Source of the DNA: Helichrysum umbraculigerum
Lineage: Eukaryota; Streptophyta; Magnoliopsida; Asterales; Asteraceae
Reading direction: 5' to 3'
Assembly (NCBI GenBank): GCA_949592205.1
Contig: CATIUR010000001.1
Span: forward strand, 337,471,250 to 337,535,249
Length of the DNA stretch: 64,000 bases
The notes beneath the pieces are model-generated. The model was not told the DNA's origin, searched no databases, and saw nothing but the letters and a program-made list of their open reading frames with translations. Position numbers and translations under genes: made by a program. The first letter of the stretch is position 1. The number at the start of each line of letters is the position of its first letter. This document shows, in pieces, positions 8,970-20,480 of the stretch.

Positions 8970-9759
8970 TAAGGTTATAGTGAACTAGGTTGCATTTAGT
9001 GGGCCTAGACTATGACCGTAAGGCAGTATTCCTCATTAAGTATAACTGGTTCAGTGATCATGTCATACGAGTTTAATTTAACATAGCGTAGCTAACTATG
9101 TACAATTAAATGAAGATGATGTGAAATCTGAAAGGGGTTATGTTGAACAGGAATGCGATAGTTGACTCTGACCACGAGAGAAACTGTGACTTATACTTGG
9201 TTTGTACTAGACAATCATTAGGCTATTATGTGATATAGGCGTATATACATACATAGGCCTCATTTATGTGCTATCTTATAGGCTATTATATATTGAAGAT
9301 ATATGATTAAGCTCCACTCGCGTATTATCTTCTAAGCTATTATATATATCGAATATATATAGATCACACACGATAATACACTCGTTAGCACTTTCACTAC
9401 CAAAGACGACAAGTATAAATTACTTTCGTCTATCCCTTTTATACGCACATAACATCTCACAACACAATTCCGCTGTACCATCGTATGTTTGCGAGGAATA
9501 TATCATTTCGTATTTCCTCCATCATCCTATTTCTTAGGAATCACAAATGGAACTTATTGTTTGAAGAACGATAGGCTCCATAAGTAAAACCGTACCTCAC
9601 CTACTCGCAAACTCGCATCTAGTATGCAATTCTGTTGTTTGTCAAATGTGATTATCACTTGTGTCATTGTATATTACCCCATAAATATATATATGCATAT
9701 GTGATGTATCATGTTTTGGTGCAAACAACTCATCCACTCTCTTTGCTTTTATCAGAATC
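8970..9759 (+). other. E1 untranslated leader between PBS and gag
   Basis: AT-rich, with repeated TAGGCTATTATGT and TAGGCTATTATATAT words and no substantial ORF. The equivalent part of E3 holds an extra coiled-coil ORF, which is absent here. Confidence 0.6.
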
Positions 9760-12700
9760 ATGCCGCCAAAGAGGAATGGTTTCAGTCAAGCTGAACTCAA
9801 TGCTGCGGTTACCCGAGCTGTAGCCGAAGCCATGGCTGCTCGAGACGCTCAAAGGAATGAAGAAACAGTCAATACCACTTCTACTCCTGTTATCAAACCT
9901 TGTTCCTACAAGGACTTTCTCAGCTGCAAGCCACTCTACTTTAAGGGCACGGAAGGTGCTATTGGCTTAATCCGATGGATTGAAAGAATGGAATCTGTCT
10001 TCAGTCTCTGTAACTGTGCTGAAGATAGTAAGGTCAAGTTTGCTGCTTACACCTTTCAGGAAGGTGCACTAACATGGTGGAACAACCACGCAAACTCTAT
10101 TGGCGTCGAGATCGCAAACCGACTTCCTTGGCCTGAATTGAAGAAAAAGCTAAGGGAGAAGTACTGTCGCGAGGAAGAACTACACCGACTGGAACTGGAG
10201 TTCTGGCATCTGGCGGTACAAGGGAACGATATTGCTGGGTACACCACCAAGTTCCAGCAATTTGCTCTGTTGTGCCCAGGTTTGGTTGATACAGAAGGAA
10301 AAAGTATCAAGAAGTACATCCGCGGACTTCCAGAGAATATCCAGGGAAATGTCGCCTCAGCGCAACCAACCACCCTTGATAGAGCTATCGAAATTGCTCA
10401 AGAACTCATGGCCATGGTTGTCAGCCGTGAGACATCTGCTTCATCTTCTGGTAACAACAACAAGAGAAAGTGGTCTGGGAACACCACTCAAAACCAATCA
10501 TCATCAAAGAGGTCTGAGTCTGATAAGACCCTCAACACTGGTTCTGGTTTCAACAAGGGTTACACTGGAAATAAACCCTACTGTTCAAAGTGCCGCCGTC
10601 ATCATGATGGTCCTTGCAGCACACCTTATGGAAAATGTCAAAGGTATGGACATTTGACCAAAGACTGTAGGTCTACTACCGTCAACACCAACACCACCAC
10701 CAGCCAACCAAAGTCCTGCTATGAGTGTGGAGAAACTGGGCACTTTAGGAATGATTGCCCAAAGCTGAAGAACAAGGGTAACAACACTACGAAGGGAAGA
10801 GCTTTCGTTCTGAACTCAGGAGAGGCCCGTCAAGACCCGAATGTGGTCTCGGGTACGTTTCTTCTCAACAATTTTACTGCTTCTGTTCTGTTTGATTCTG
10901 GTGCTGATAGGAGCTTCATATCTGATGAGTTTAGTAAATTGCTTAACATTGCCCCTATTGCCTTAGATACTAAGTACATTGTAGAATTAGCTAATGGCAA
11001 GTTAATTGAGGCTGACAGTGTAATACCAAATTGCACTTTAAATCTATCTGATGAAATTTTCTCTATTGACCTTATACCCGTTGAAATTGGAAGTTTCGAC
11101 GTCATTATTGGAATGGATTGGTTATCCAAGCACCGAGCTGAAATTGTCTGCTACGACAAAATCGTCCGTATACCTCTTGTCACCGGTAGTACTCTAATCA
11201 TACAAGGGGAGACCGGTAGGACGAGACTGAATATCATATCCTGCATGAAAACTCGCAAGTATCTTAGGAAAGGGTACCAGGCGATCCTCGCACATGTCTT
11301 GGAGAAAAAGTCGGAAGAGAAACGACTTGAGGATGTGCCAATTGTTAGAGATTATCCAGAAGTCTTTCCCGAAGACTTACCTGGCCTTCCACCACCGAGA
11401 CAAGTTGAGTTCTCGATCGATCTCGTGCCGGGGGCAGCACCCGTTGCACGAGCACCATATCGTTTAGCCCCTTCAGAACTTCAGGAGTTGTCTACTCAGT
11501 TGCAGGAACTCCTGGATAAGGGATTCATTAGACCGAGTTCTTCACCATGGGGAGCTCCGGTTCTGTTTGTGAAAAAGAAAGACGGTTCATTCAGAATGTG
11601 TATCGACTATAGAGAATTGAACAAGTTGACCGTCAAGAACCGTTACCCACTTCCTCGTATTGATGACCTATTCGACCAACTTCAAGGGTCAAGTTTCTAT
11701 TCGAAGATAGATCTAAGATCAGGTTATCATCAGTTACGAGTTCGTGATATCGACATCCCAAAGACTGCTTTCCGAACTCGCTATGGACATTACGAGTTCC
11801 AAGTGATGCCATTTGGTTTGACTAACGCACCGGCCGTATTCATGGACCTTATGAACCGAGTGTGCAAACCATATCTTGACAAGTTTGTCATTGTCTTTAT
11901 CGATGATATCCTCATTTACTCGCGCAATGAGCAAGAGCACGCGCAGCATCTCAAAGTCATTCTAGAACTTCTTAGACACGAAGAGTTATATGCTAAATTC
12001 TCCAAGTGTGAGTTCTGGATGAAAACCGTTCAGTTCCTTGGTCATGTGATTGATAGTCAAGGAATTCACGTAGATCCATCAAAGATTGAGGCTATCAAGT
12101 GCTGGCAAGCACCGACGACGCCGACCGAAGTACGCCAATTCTTAGGACTGACAGGTTATTATCGGCGCTTCATTGAGAATTTCTCCAAAATAGCTCAACC
12201 TCTCACAATACTGACTCAGAAGGAAAAGAAGTTCGATTGGACTGATAAACAAGAGTCAGCATTTCAGCTATTAAAGCAAAAGCTTTGCAGTGCACCAATT
12301 CTATCATTACCCGAAGGCAATGAAGACTTCGTGGTATACTGCGATGCCTCACACCAAGGTCTTGGTTGCGTGTTGATGCAACGAGACAAGGTTATTGCCT
12401 ATGCCTCCCGACAACTCAAAGTTCACGAGAAGAACTACACAACTCATGATCTCGAATTAGGAGCCGTAGTGTTCGCACTCAAGATTTGGAGACACTATCT
12501 GTATGGCACAAAATGTACCATCTTCACCGATCACAAAAGCCTCCAGCATATATTTGATCAGAAGGATCTCAATATGAGGCAACGTCGCTGGGTCGAGTTA
12601 CTCACCGACTATGACTGCGAGATCAAGTACCATCCGGGCAAAGCAAATGTGGTTGCCGATGCCCTAAGTCGCAAAGAGCGCACAAAACCACTTCGAGTCC

Positions 12701-14184
12701 GAGCCCTTAGCATAACCATCCATAATGATCTCATCATTCAAATTATCACTGCTCAACTCGAAGCATTGAAACCTGAAAACATCAAGGAAGAGGCCTTGCG
12801 AAATATGGAGAATCAATTTGAAACCAAACCCAATGGGGTCAAATACTTTACAAACCGAATCTGGTTACCCAAGTTTGGGAATCTTCGAGACTTGGTGATG
12901 GATGAAGCTCACAAGTCCAAATATTCTATACATCCTGGATCTGACAAGATGTATCATGGCATCAAGGGATCATACTGGTGGCCAAACATGAAAGCAGAGA
13001 TTGCCATTTATGTCAGTAAGTGCCTCACATGCTCTAAGGTCAAAGCAGAGTATCAGAAACCCACCGGCTTACTTCAACAGCCGGACATTCCTCAGTGGAA
13101 ATGGGAGCAAATTTCTATGGATTTCATCACTAAACTCCCGAAAACATCAAGTGGTTGCGATACTATATGGGTAATAGTTGATCGTCTAACCAAATCTGCT
13201 CACTTCCTTGCCATGAAGGAAACCGACAAAATGGAACGTCTCACACGAATCTACTTGAAGGAGATCGTATCACGACACGGCGTTCCAATCTCAATTATCT
13301 CTGATAGAGACAGGCGATTCACATCTAACTTTTGGCATTCATTGCAAAAGTCATTGGGTACTCGTTTAGATATGAGTACAGCCTATCATCCACAAATCGA
13401 TGGCCAAAGTGAAAGGACTATTCAAACACTGGAAGATATGTTACGCGCCTGCGTAATTGATTTCGGTGCAAATTGGGAACATCACTTGCCATTGTGTGAA
13501 TTCTCATACAACAACAGCTATCATACTAGCATTGGAGTTGCACCGTTCGAGGCACTGTACGGTCGTGAGTGCCGATCGCCTATTTGTTGGACCGAAGTTG
13601 GAGACAGTCAACTCACTGGTCCGGAAATCATTCATGAAACCACCGAGAAGATCGTTGGTATCCAGCAACGGCTGAAGGCCTCACGTGATCGTCAGAAGAG
13701 TTATGCTGATGTGAGACGCAAGCATCTCGAGTTCCAAGTTGGGGATCGAGTATTGCTCAAAGTATCACCTTGGAAAGGTGTCATCCATTTTGGTAAACGC
13801 GGGAAGTTAAACCCTAGATACATCGGACCATTTGAGATCCTTGAAAGGATTGGTCCAGTTGCATATCGATTGCAGCTACCTCCAGAGCTCAGTAGCGTGC
13901 ATCCCACATTTCACGTTTCTAACCTAAAGAAATGCCTGTCCGACGAGACACTCATTATTCCGCTCGAGGAAATTCAAATCGACGACAAACTTCATTTTGT
14001 CGAGACACCAGTGGAGGTCATGGACCGTGAGGTCAAACAGCTTAAGCAAAGTCGTATCCCAATCGTCAAAGTTCGGTGGAATTCGCGGCGTGGTCCGGAA
14101 TTCACCTGGGAACGGGAAGACCAGATGCGACACAAATATCCTCATTTATTTTCAGACTCCACTCACGCGCCAACTCAAAGCTGA
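9760..14184 (+). CDS. E1 gag-pol polyprotein, intact
   Basis: A single 1474-codon ORF with no stop or frameshift. Approximate order by residue: Gag capsid region 45-220; zinc knuckle region 275-335 with a good CYECGETGHFRNDC knuckle at ~320; aspartic protease with FDSGADRS at ~376; reverse transcriptase with FIDDILIY at ~713; RNase H with YCDASHQG at ~860; integrase with an HHCC zinc-binding region at ~1047-1080 and catalytic D (MDFI, ~1120), D (SDRD, ~1180) and E (GQSER, ~1217); GPY/F module at ~1350; chromodomain-like tail at ~1415-1467, expected to bind modified chromatin and guide integration. An upstream knuckle has Tyr where E3 has the first Cys. Start ATGCCGCCAAAG matches E3's gag start ATGCCGCCAAAG. 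It works in a virus-like particle in the cytoplasm and then in the nucleus. Confidence 0.96.
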   Translation: MPPKRNGFSQAELNAAVTRAVAEAMAARDAQRNEETVNTTSTPVIKPCSYKDFLSCKPLYFKGTEGAIGLIRWIERMESVFSLCNCAEDSKVKFAAYTFQEGALTWWNNHANSIGVEIANRLPWPELKKKLREKYCREEELHRLELEFWHLAVQGNDIAGYTTKFQQFALLCPGLVDTEGKSIKKYIRGLPENIQGNVASAQPTTLDRAIEIAQELMAMVVSRETSASSSGNNNKRKWSGNTTQNQSSSKRSESDKTLNTGSGFNKGYTGNKPYCSKCRRHHDGPCSTPYGKCQRYGHLTKDCRSTTVNTNTTTSQPKSCYECGETGHFRNDCPKLKNKGNNTTKGRAFVLNSGEARQDPNVVSGTFLLNNFTASVLFDSGADRSFISDEFSKLLNIAPIALDTKYIVELANGKLIEADSVIPNCTLNLSDEIFSIDLIPVEIGSFDVIIGMDWLSKHRAEIVCYDKIVRIPLVTGSTLIIQGETGRTRLNIISCMKTRKYLRKGYQAILAHVLEKKSEEKRLEDVPIVRDYPEVFPEDLPGLPPPRQVEFSIDLVPGAAPVARAPYRLAPSELQELSTQLQELLDKGFIRPSSSPWGAPVLFVKKKDGSFRMCIDYRELNKLTVKNRYPLPRIDDLFDQLQGSSFYSKIDLRSGYHQLRVRDIDIPKTAFRTRYGHYEFQVMPFGLTNAPAVFMDLMNRVCKPYLDKFVIVFIDDILIYSRNEQEHAQHLKVILELLRHEELYAKFSKCEFWMKTVQFLGHVIDSQGIHVDPSKIEAIKCWQAPTTPTEVRQFLGLTGYYRRFIENFSKIAQPLTILTQKEKKFDWTDKQESAFQLLKQKLCSAPILSLPEGNEDFVVYCDASHQGLGCVLMQRDKVIAYASRQLKVHEKNYTTHDLELGAVVFALKIWRHYLYGTKCTIFTDHKSLQHIFDQKDLNMRQRRWVELLTDYDCEIKYHPGKANVVADALSRKERTKPLRVRALSITIHNDLIIQIITAQLEALKPENIKEEALRNMENQFETKPNGVKYFTNRIWLPKFGNLRDLVMDEAHKSKYSIHPGSDKMYHGIKGSYWWPNMKAEIAIYVSKCLTCSKVKAEYQKPTGLLQQPDIPQWKWEQISMDFITKLPKTSSGCDTIWVIVDRLTKSAHFLAMKETDKMERLTRIYLKEIVSRHGVPISIISDRDRRFTSNFWHSLQKSLGTRLDMSTAYHPQIDGQSERTIQTLEDMLRACVIDFGANWEHHLPLCEFSYNNSYHTSIGVAPFEALYGRECRSPICWTEVGDSQLTGPEIIHETTEKIVGIQQRLKASRDRQKSYADVRRKHLEFQVGDRVLLKVSPWKGVIHFGKRGKLNPRYIGPFEILERIGPVAYRLQLPPELSSVHPTFHVSNLKKCLSDETLIIPLEEIQIDDKLHFVETPVEVMDREVKQLKQSRIPIVKVRWNSRRGPEFTWEREDQMRHKYPHLFSDSTHAPTQS

Positions 14185-14206
14185 ATTTCGAGACGAAATT
14201 CTCTTA

Positions 14207-14218
14207 ACAAGGGGAGAA
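14207..14218 (+). other. E1 polypurine tract
   Basis: The purine-rich AACAAGGGGAGAA run directly precedes the 3' LTR start TGTGACACC at 14219. It is the expected primer for plus-strand DNA synthesis. Confidence 0.88.
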
Positions 14219-15381
14219 TGTGACACCCGACCAATTAGGGCTGGAAATTTACGCCTAATCATTTTGTAATACATGTAATTAGTTCCATGTTAGGCTAATT
14301 GTATGTATCATTACGTGTATTTTATAAATATACGCATTTACGCGATTTAATTTGAATCGTGCATCTTTAAATCGGCCAAATTCCGATTCATTTTATGGAC
14401 GTTGGTGAACCTATATTATTAAATAATATGAATATATTTAATAAACACATTTGTTTCTAAATATTATTTTGATAATATTTCATAAGTATTTCGTATCGTA
14501 TAAATAACGTCTACGCGACCAAAAATACATTTAAACGATCGGGTAAACAAACACAGATATAATACCAATTATTTGAGACAAAATATAATAAAATTCACCT
14601 CCTTTTTGACTTGGAAATATCAGCCAAACAAGATCCATAAAACATGGATCTTGTTCTTGACTTTAAACCACCAACAACACCCACCAAACTTCTCATTCAA
14701 TCATACACCTCCATCTCTCTACTTCCTCTCACTAAAACTCTCTCCCTCTTTCTCCTCCCCAACCTCACGGCACCATCATCATCACTATAATCTCTTCTCA
14801 AATCACCTTGGATCATCAAGACGATTGAAGCAAAAACGATCACGAGAACGAGAACCACGTTTCAATCTTTTCGGATTCTCCATACGAGCATTGTAAGAAA
14901 TCCCGACACCTTCGAAAAATACTTTTATTATGTTTATATAAATGTTATATTGTTCATACAACTTGGGGATGTCCAAAAATCATAACGGAAAACGTTTTTC
15001 GAACATATATGAATGAAGACAGATTCTGTCCAGAAATTTTCGTCACACCAAAACGTCTATATCTTGAAAACTAGGAAGAACCAACTCTCGACATCTAAAC
15101 GAAAAATGTTCATTAGGATATCAGCTACAACTTTCATTTTTGGATCTCGGACCAGATCCTCACGGATCATGGTGAAAAACGTGGATCTTTGGACTGAACT
15201 CATCTCCGAACATAATCTGACCACGTCTCATGTTTATTTTTGTTAAAAATAGTAAACAAACTTATAAAATTACCATAAAGTGCAGATTTACACTAGACTC
15301 ATAGGGGAACATGTGTGATTTTTGGTTAGACTTGGTTTGGACTAAAAAGTGTAGAAAACGAGAGGTTTGTCGAGCCAAAAA

Positions 15382-15692
15382 TCAGCAGTAACTTATAACT
15401 ATCAGTAGTTACTTATAACTATCAGTAGTAACTTATAACTATCAGTAGTAACTTATAACTTTCAGTAGTAACTTATTACTATCAGTAGTAACTTATAACT
15501 ATCAGTAGTTACTTATTACTATCAGTAGTAACTTATAACTATCAGTAGTAACTTATAACTATCAGCAGTAACTTATAGCTATCAGCAGTAACTTATAGCT
15601 ATCAGCAGTAACTTATAGCTATCAGCAGTAACTTATAACTATCAGTAGTTACTATAATCATCAGTAGATACTTATACTATCAGTAGAAACTA
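15382..15692. repeat. 20-bp tandem array in E1 3' LTR
   Basis: About 15 copies of the AGTAACTTATAACTATCAGT unit, about three fewer than in the 5' LTR. Confidence 0.92.
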
Positions 15693-16092
15693 ATAAGTGT
15701 CGCCACTAGTGTCCCTGAAAATAAATTGTTGCAAACTCTTTTTATACTAAGTGTCAAGCTTGTAAACCTCAAACGCTTATACGATACGACTTTTAAAACA
15801 CATTGGAACATTCCTTTTAAGTATAACACTTCAAAAATCATAATGATAATGTTGAGATTAATATGACAAACCTTCACCAACGGGCCGTACATGTTTTCAA
15901 AACTCAAACATAATCAACAACCAAAGTATTTGGGCATAACTAGTTGAGAGAACAACTAGCATAGATGGTCCGTAGAGTCATCTAATCAATTAAATCTTGC
16001 GCGTGTAATACGCCTGCAGGTTCAGTCGTTGTAACGACATCAAATCATTGTGAATCATCAATAATTGTTGGCTAACAATTCATTAGGCTCAG

Positions 16093-16588
16093 GTGAGTCT
16101 CATAGCCCCTTTTTAAATATGTTTTCTCAGGGGTGTGATCCATTGCTTGTTTTGTTTTACAATATGAACGCAAGTACCATCAAATCAATTACTACATGAG
16201 TTATTTTCACTAATCATTTTAAAGCCCTCCATCAGCATAGTTTGGTAATACTTAGTAGCGTGAATATTAGTATATGATATCATATAGGTTTGACCAGCCT
16301 CATCCGGGTTAGCACGCACTAACTGGTAAAACGGATGTATTAATATTTGTGTAGACGAGTGTTGATTAGGCACTCGTAGGAGGCAACTCGATCAGGATAC
16401 CTTAAATGTGGACCTGACATCTCGTGTTAAGCTCAGACTATGTGCTCATGGCTGTATAACTTTTATTTTGCTTAATTGCATTTTAAATTCAATTATCATT
16501 AAATCTTGCGGTTCATACAAATATGTGTTGACATACAAACCTGTGAGCTCACCAGCGTTTCGCTGACCCATTTTAGCATGTATCACAG
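16093..16588 (+). other. Candidate LTR-embedded intron (E1 3' LTR)
   Basis: Same donor (CTCAG/GTGAGT), palindrome, hairpin, branch-point-like CTGAC and acceptor as in the 5' LTR, with the same length of 496 nt. Confidence 0.48.
16263..16377 (+). other. Covarying 115-nt RNA structure (E1 3' LTR copy)
   Basis: Identical in pairing to the 5' LTR copy at 8327-8441: four helices in 115 nt. Confidence 0.76.
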
Positions 16589-17041
16589 GTACTCAGCAGC
16601 AGTAGGTCTGCCACTCAAGATGTCCATTAGCTCGAGTCACATTCAGACATCAAGAGATTGTCATGCATTACTATATTTTGTATAATTTAGTTATGCCATA
16701 GAATCTCTATCATTCGAACTCAAGGGCTTTTGTAAACTATATTATAACGGTGTAAAACCTTTATTTTATCAATGTATTTGTAAACGACGCATGTAGTGGT
16801 CGTTCATTATGTAATCTTGTGTGCTTTGTATATTGATTAGTCGCGCCCCGAACCGACCCGCTTCCGCATCATAATTTTGGGGGTGCGACATAATACAACT
16901 ACAATCAATTTTTCAAAAGTTTATATAATAACAAAAGCTCTTACAACGTTTAATAAAAACTATAACTTTCAGCTTACATCTACAACTTTCAACTAGTTTT
17001 GCTACCCGATGTGAATGGACTCGGTTAACATATTAACACAA

Positions 17042-19176
17042 TTAGACTCCTCCCAATGGTGACGCAAACTGACGCATCAGTTGCCTGCCAGCTCAGCGCC
17101 ACGTCAGCTTTTTCCCAAACTGACACAAACTGACACTCCACTGCCAACAGCAACATCACTTCCCTTATTTTCAGGGCCCTACACACTATTTAATCTATTT
17201 ATTTAATACAAAACTTAAATAACACATTTAAATTAAAACTAAAAACATTACATTAATTTAAAATAAAATATTACAAATCCTAAAAAAAAAAAATTACATT
17301 AATTAAAAAGAAATTAAAAATATTACAAAAAAAAAAAAATACATTTATTAATAAGAAATTAAAATTAGCTAACGCCCTCGGAAATTTGGTGGGAGGCTCG
17401 AAATGTGTTCGATGAGGGCATCGCGAAGACGATGATGCACGACACGGTCACGCAATTCTTTATCCATACGTAGTTGCACCGCTACCCTTTCTTCCCACGT
17501 TCGTTGAGGTAGATTTTCCGGGTTTGTCCAATACTCTTCCTCGTGTGTACACATATTGCGTCCATTGTCTTCGATTATCATGTTGTGTAAAACTACACAA
17601 CAATACATGATTCGCCGTATTTTGTTGATGCTATATGGTCTAGCGGGGTTTTTCAAGATTTGCCAACGGCCTTGAAGTACCCCGAATGCCCGTTCCACAT
17701 CTTTCCTTGCCGATTCTTGGTACCTCTTGAACCTTGACTCGGCTTCTATCAACGGATACTTGAACGACTTCACAATCGTCGACCATTCCGGATATATTCC
17801 ATCGCCGAGATAATACTCTTTGTTGAATTGTTGACCGGCAATAGTGAAGTTGACTTGAGGAGCTCGATCTTGTAGTAAGTCTTGGAATAAATCAGATTCA
17901 TTGAGAACGTTGATGTCGTTGTTCGATCCGGCAGGACCAAAGAAAGCGTGCCAAATCCACAAATCATAGGAGGCAACGGCTTCAAGCATGATTGTTGGAT
18001 AGCCGTGATCACCCCGAGTGTATTGACCTTGCCATGCGATTGGGCAATTTCTCCAAGCCCAGTGCATACAATCAATACTTCCAAGCATACCCGGAAAACC
18101 GCCCATCATGGAGTGTTGGTTTTCTTAAATATTCACGTGAATACAAATGAAAAATACATTTAGAAAAGTTGTCCAAACAATCGTATGATGTTTGTTGACC
18201 CATATGTAAGTACTCATCGAATGCGTCGGCGGCACAACCGTATGCCATTTGCCGTAAGGCCGACGTGACTTTTTGGAAAACATTAAATCCGGGCTTTCCG
18301 GTTGCGTCTTGACCTTGATGGAAAAAAGAAAAGTAAGGGGGTATCGGAAGGTGAGAGTACGATAAGATACCTTGGCATAAATGTATAAACAATGGCCGAC
18401 TCATCCGAAAGCGACGACGAAAGAAATCAAGCGGGAATGTCGGGTTCTCGGCAAAATAGTCTTGATATAAACGTTCGCCGGCGCCATAACGATCTCTTTG
18501 AAAATAACGTCTCCGACGTGGAACACGTGTTGTAACTTCGGTCTCCTCGTCCGAATCGGATGACGTATCTTGTTGTATACGGTTGGCGATCGGATTGTAT
18601 ACGGCTAGGACGGCATTTAAATCGTCTCGATCGGAATCGGATCCGGACATGTTAACTAAATGGTATTTTTTTGTAGATGAATTTGGTATAAAAGTGGTGA
18701 AAAAATGGGTAAAAGAAATGAAATGAAAATAATATTAAAGTTGTAGAAATTGCAGAAGTTGTGGAATATTTGGAAATTAAGGTGTGAATGTTGTGAAAAA
18801 TAGGTTGAAAGTGGTAAATTTGAAAGTAAAATTGTATAAAGTTGTGGAATATTTGAAAGTTGGAGTGTGAATGTTGTGAAAAATTGGTTGGATTTGGTTT
18901 GAATTTATAGTGTGTGAAAAAGAAAAAAAATTTAAAATTAAATTATTATTTTTTTGACCGTTTAGGGGTGTTTTTTTAAAATTTTTAATTTTATTTATTT
19001 ATTTTTTTTGTTTTACTCGGCTCAAACGGATCACCCGACCCCACACCATCTCTCTCTCTTCCATCGCTCTCCCGACGAGCCCAACCGATGCCCCCCACCG
19101 ACGGGTCGTGCCTATGGCGTCGGTCCCGTCGGTTGCCACTGACGCTCCCCAACCGACGCTATAAGGAGGAGTCTAA
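17042..19176 (-). mobile_element. PIF/Harbinger DNA transposon, defective
   Basis: A DDE transposase lies between inverted ends. The left end begins TTAGACTCCTCCCAAT and the right end (reverse complement) TTAGACTCCTCCTTAT. A 3-bp CAA flanks both sides (17039-17041 and 19177-19179), the duplication length of this superfamily but not its usual TTA/TAA. The similarity of the flanks extends imperfectly outward (AACATATT), so the ends may be off by a few bases. Subterminal GC-rich words (GACGC, GTCGG, CCAACCGACG) fit transposase-binding regions. The Myb/SANT partner ORF of autonomous elements is not seen, so this copy is non-functional. Confidence 0.8.
17369..18650 (-). pseudogene. PIF/Harbinger transposase with a frameshift
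   Basis: Two overlapping minus-strand frames make one transposase. The N-terminal part (18072-18650, 192 codons) starts MSGSDSDRDD, has an acidic stretch and an RRRRYFQRDR basic patch, and continues through FFRRRFRMSRPLF and VTSALRQMAYG. The C-terminal part (17369-18109, 246 codons) holds the DDE_Tnp_4-type catalytic core: D in LGSIDCMHW, D in GSNNDINVL and E in KDVERAFGVLQGRW. The frame is lost around 18072-18125, just after YLRKPT, and about 15 residues usual before the GFPGMLG segment seem to be missing, so a small deletion is likely. All three catalytic residues survive. The protein would cut and paste its element, but this copy cannot encode it whole. Confidence 0.88.
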
Positions 19177-19179
19177 CAA

Positions 19180-20130
19180 TATGTTTTTTGTTTTTTTAAG
19201 AGGAAAGCTACACTTACAAACCTATTGATTGTAATCAAATTTTCTTACCAAATAATGTGACATAATATCATGACATTGCATATAATAGCTACGAGCTGCT
19301 GTAAGCGCCGTACTGTATCACGAACTAATAAGAGAGGAACTACGAGAACATGATCAATAATAAAAGAAATAAAAAGAGTAGTTAGTGTTATTGGTCCCCC
19401 TCTATAAAGAAAGTACTAGCTATTTTTAAAAAGAAATTGCTAGTATATAACATTTCTATTATGATTAATTACCAATTAATGCGAGGCTGTTTTACTTTTT
19501 ACCATCTTTGAGCAAAATCATCCAAAATCTATAAGTGAAAACGACATTAATTAATTATCGATGGTTCACCTACATAGGAGTTGGATTTATTTATGTTAGA
19601 TAAAATAAATAAAATAATTTATTATTGAAAAAGGTATTGTCAAGCAAATTAAAATTCGGTCCATCTAAATTATTCCCAACTCATTTCTGTTTCACACATA
19701 GTGCATGGTGGCTGTGATCAGAATGAATGATTATAAATAAGTTCATATATAAAACAATAAATATAATTTTACTTTACTATATATATATACTTTTTGACAA
19801 CTTTATTTATAATTGTATACTTCAAGGAAATAATCAAGAAAAAGTTGTGCAGTGTCATTAATCTAACAACATCAAGTTTATCGTTTTATAAAAAGAAATA
19901 GTTAATTATTGTTGTTTTTTTCGAAATTTGGATATTTTAATTTTTAACACAAGTGAGGTGATTTTCAAAAGAAAACACGAGGGGTAAAAGAAGAAGAAGA
20001 AAGATTTCTGTATATGGTTTTGTAAATAAAACAAACGAAATTGATCATAGCATCTTCATGTTTATCTATATATGTATATAGGAGTCGATTCCTACTAACT
20101 ATATAGGAGTCGATTTCAGGGAGAAGGAAA
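19180..20130. other. AT-rich region, no gene recognised
   Basis: No coding frame or repeat end is supported. Short direct words occur near 20060-20115 (ATAGGAGTCGATT, twice). Confidence 0.5.
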
Positions 20131-20416
20131 ACTAGGGAGAGAAGAGGGAGAAGCAAAGTGTTCAGTATTTTATTACTGTGAGTCCGTGATTCGATTTTTT
20201 ATTACATATAACTTTTGAATCAACGAAACAACATATTAAATCTTATTAATAAGATATTGAAGCAACATGATTCAGTATTTTTATTACTATGATTCAATTT
20301 TTCATTACATATAATTTTTGAATCATAGAAACAAAAGACTAAATCTTATTAATAAAAATTTGAATCATAGTAATAAAAAACTGAATCATATTGCTTCTCC
20401 CTCTTCTCCACCTAAA
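20131..20416. mobile_element. Inverted-repeat MITE-like element
   Basis: The left arm contains GAGAAGAGGGAGAAGCAA then TTCAGTATTTTATTACTGTGA. The right arm, reverse complemented, has GAGAAGAGGGAGAAGCAA then TTCAGTTTTTTATTACTATGA. The interior repeats ATTACATATAA-TTTTGAATCA words. About 285 bp, no ORF. No target duplication could be fixed. Confidence 0.6.
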
Positions 20417-20437
20417 TTTCTTCTTTTTTATCATGTT

Positions 20438-20480
20438 ACTCTCTCTCTCTCTCTCTCTTTATATATATATATATATATAC
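20438..20480. repeat. (CT)n followed by (TA)n microsatellite
   Basis: A run of CT dinucleotides is followed directly by TA dinucleotides. Confidence 0.88.

Larger units (their letters stand above)
3510..16890 (+). mobile_element. E1: complete Ty3/gypsy chromovirus LTR retrotransposon
   Basis: LTRs begin TGTGACACCC and end GGTGCGACA. The 5-bp target duplication TAATA lies at 3505-3509 and 16891-16895. Order: 5' LTR 3510-8953, methionine-tRNA primer site at 8957, one gag-pol ORF 9760-14184, purine tract, 3' LTR 14219-16890. The PR-RT-RNase H-integrase order and the terminal chromodomain place it in the Tekay/Del-like chromoviruses (inference from motifs). The LTRs differ by only about eight substitutions outside their repeat arrays by eye, so insertion was recent. 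The 5' LTR is interrupted by solo LTR E2. All parts needed for autonomy appear present. Confidence 0.95.
14219..16890 (+). repeat. E1 3' LTR
   Basis: 2672 bp, uninterrupted, starting TGTGACACCC and ending GGTGCGACA. It matches the two parts of the 5' LTR with about eight substitutions by eye outside the 20-bp array (for example ATAACGTC for ATAACATC, and CAAATCAATT for CAAATTAATT). It carries the same TATA box (14499), array (15382-15692), candidate intron (16093-16588) and RNA domain (16263-16377). Confidence 0.95.
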
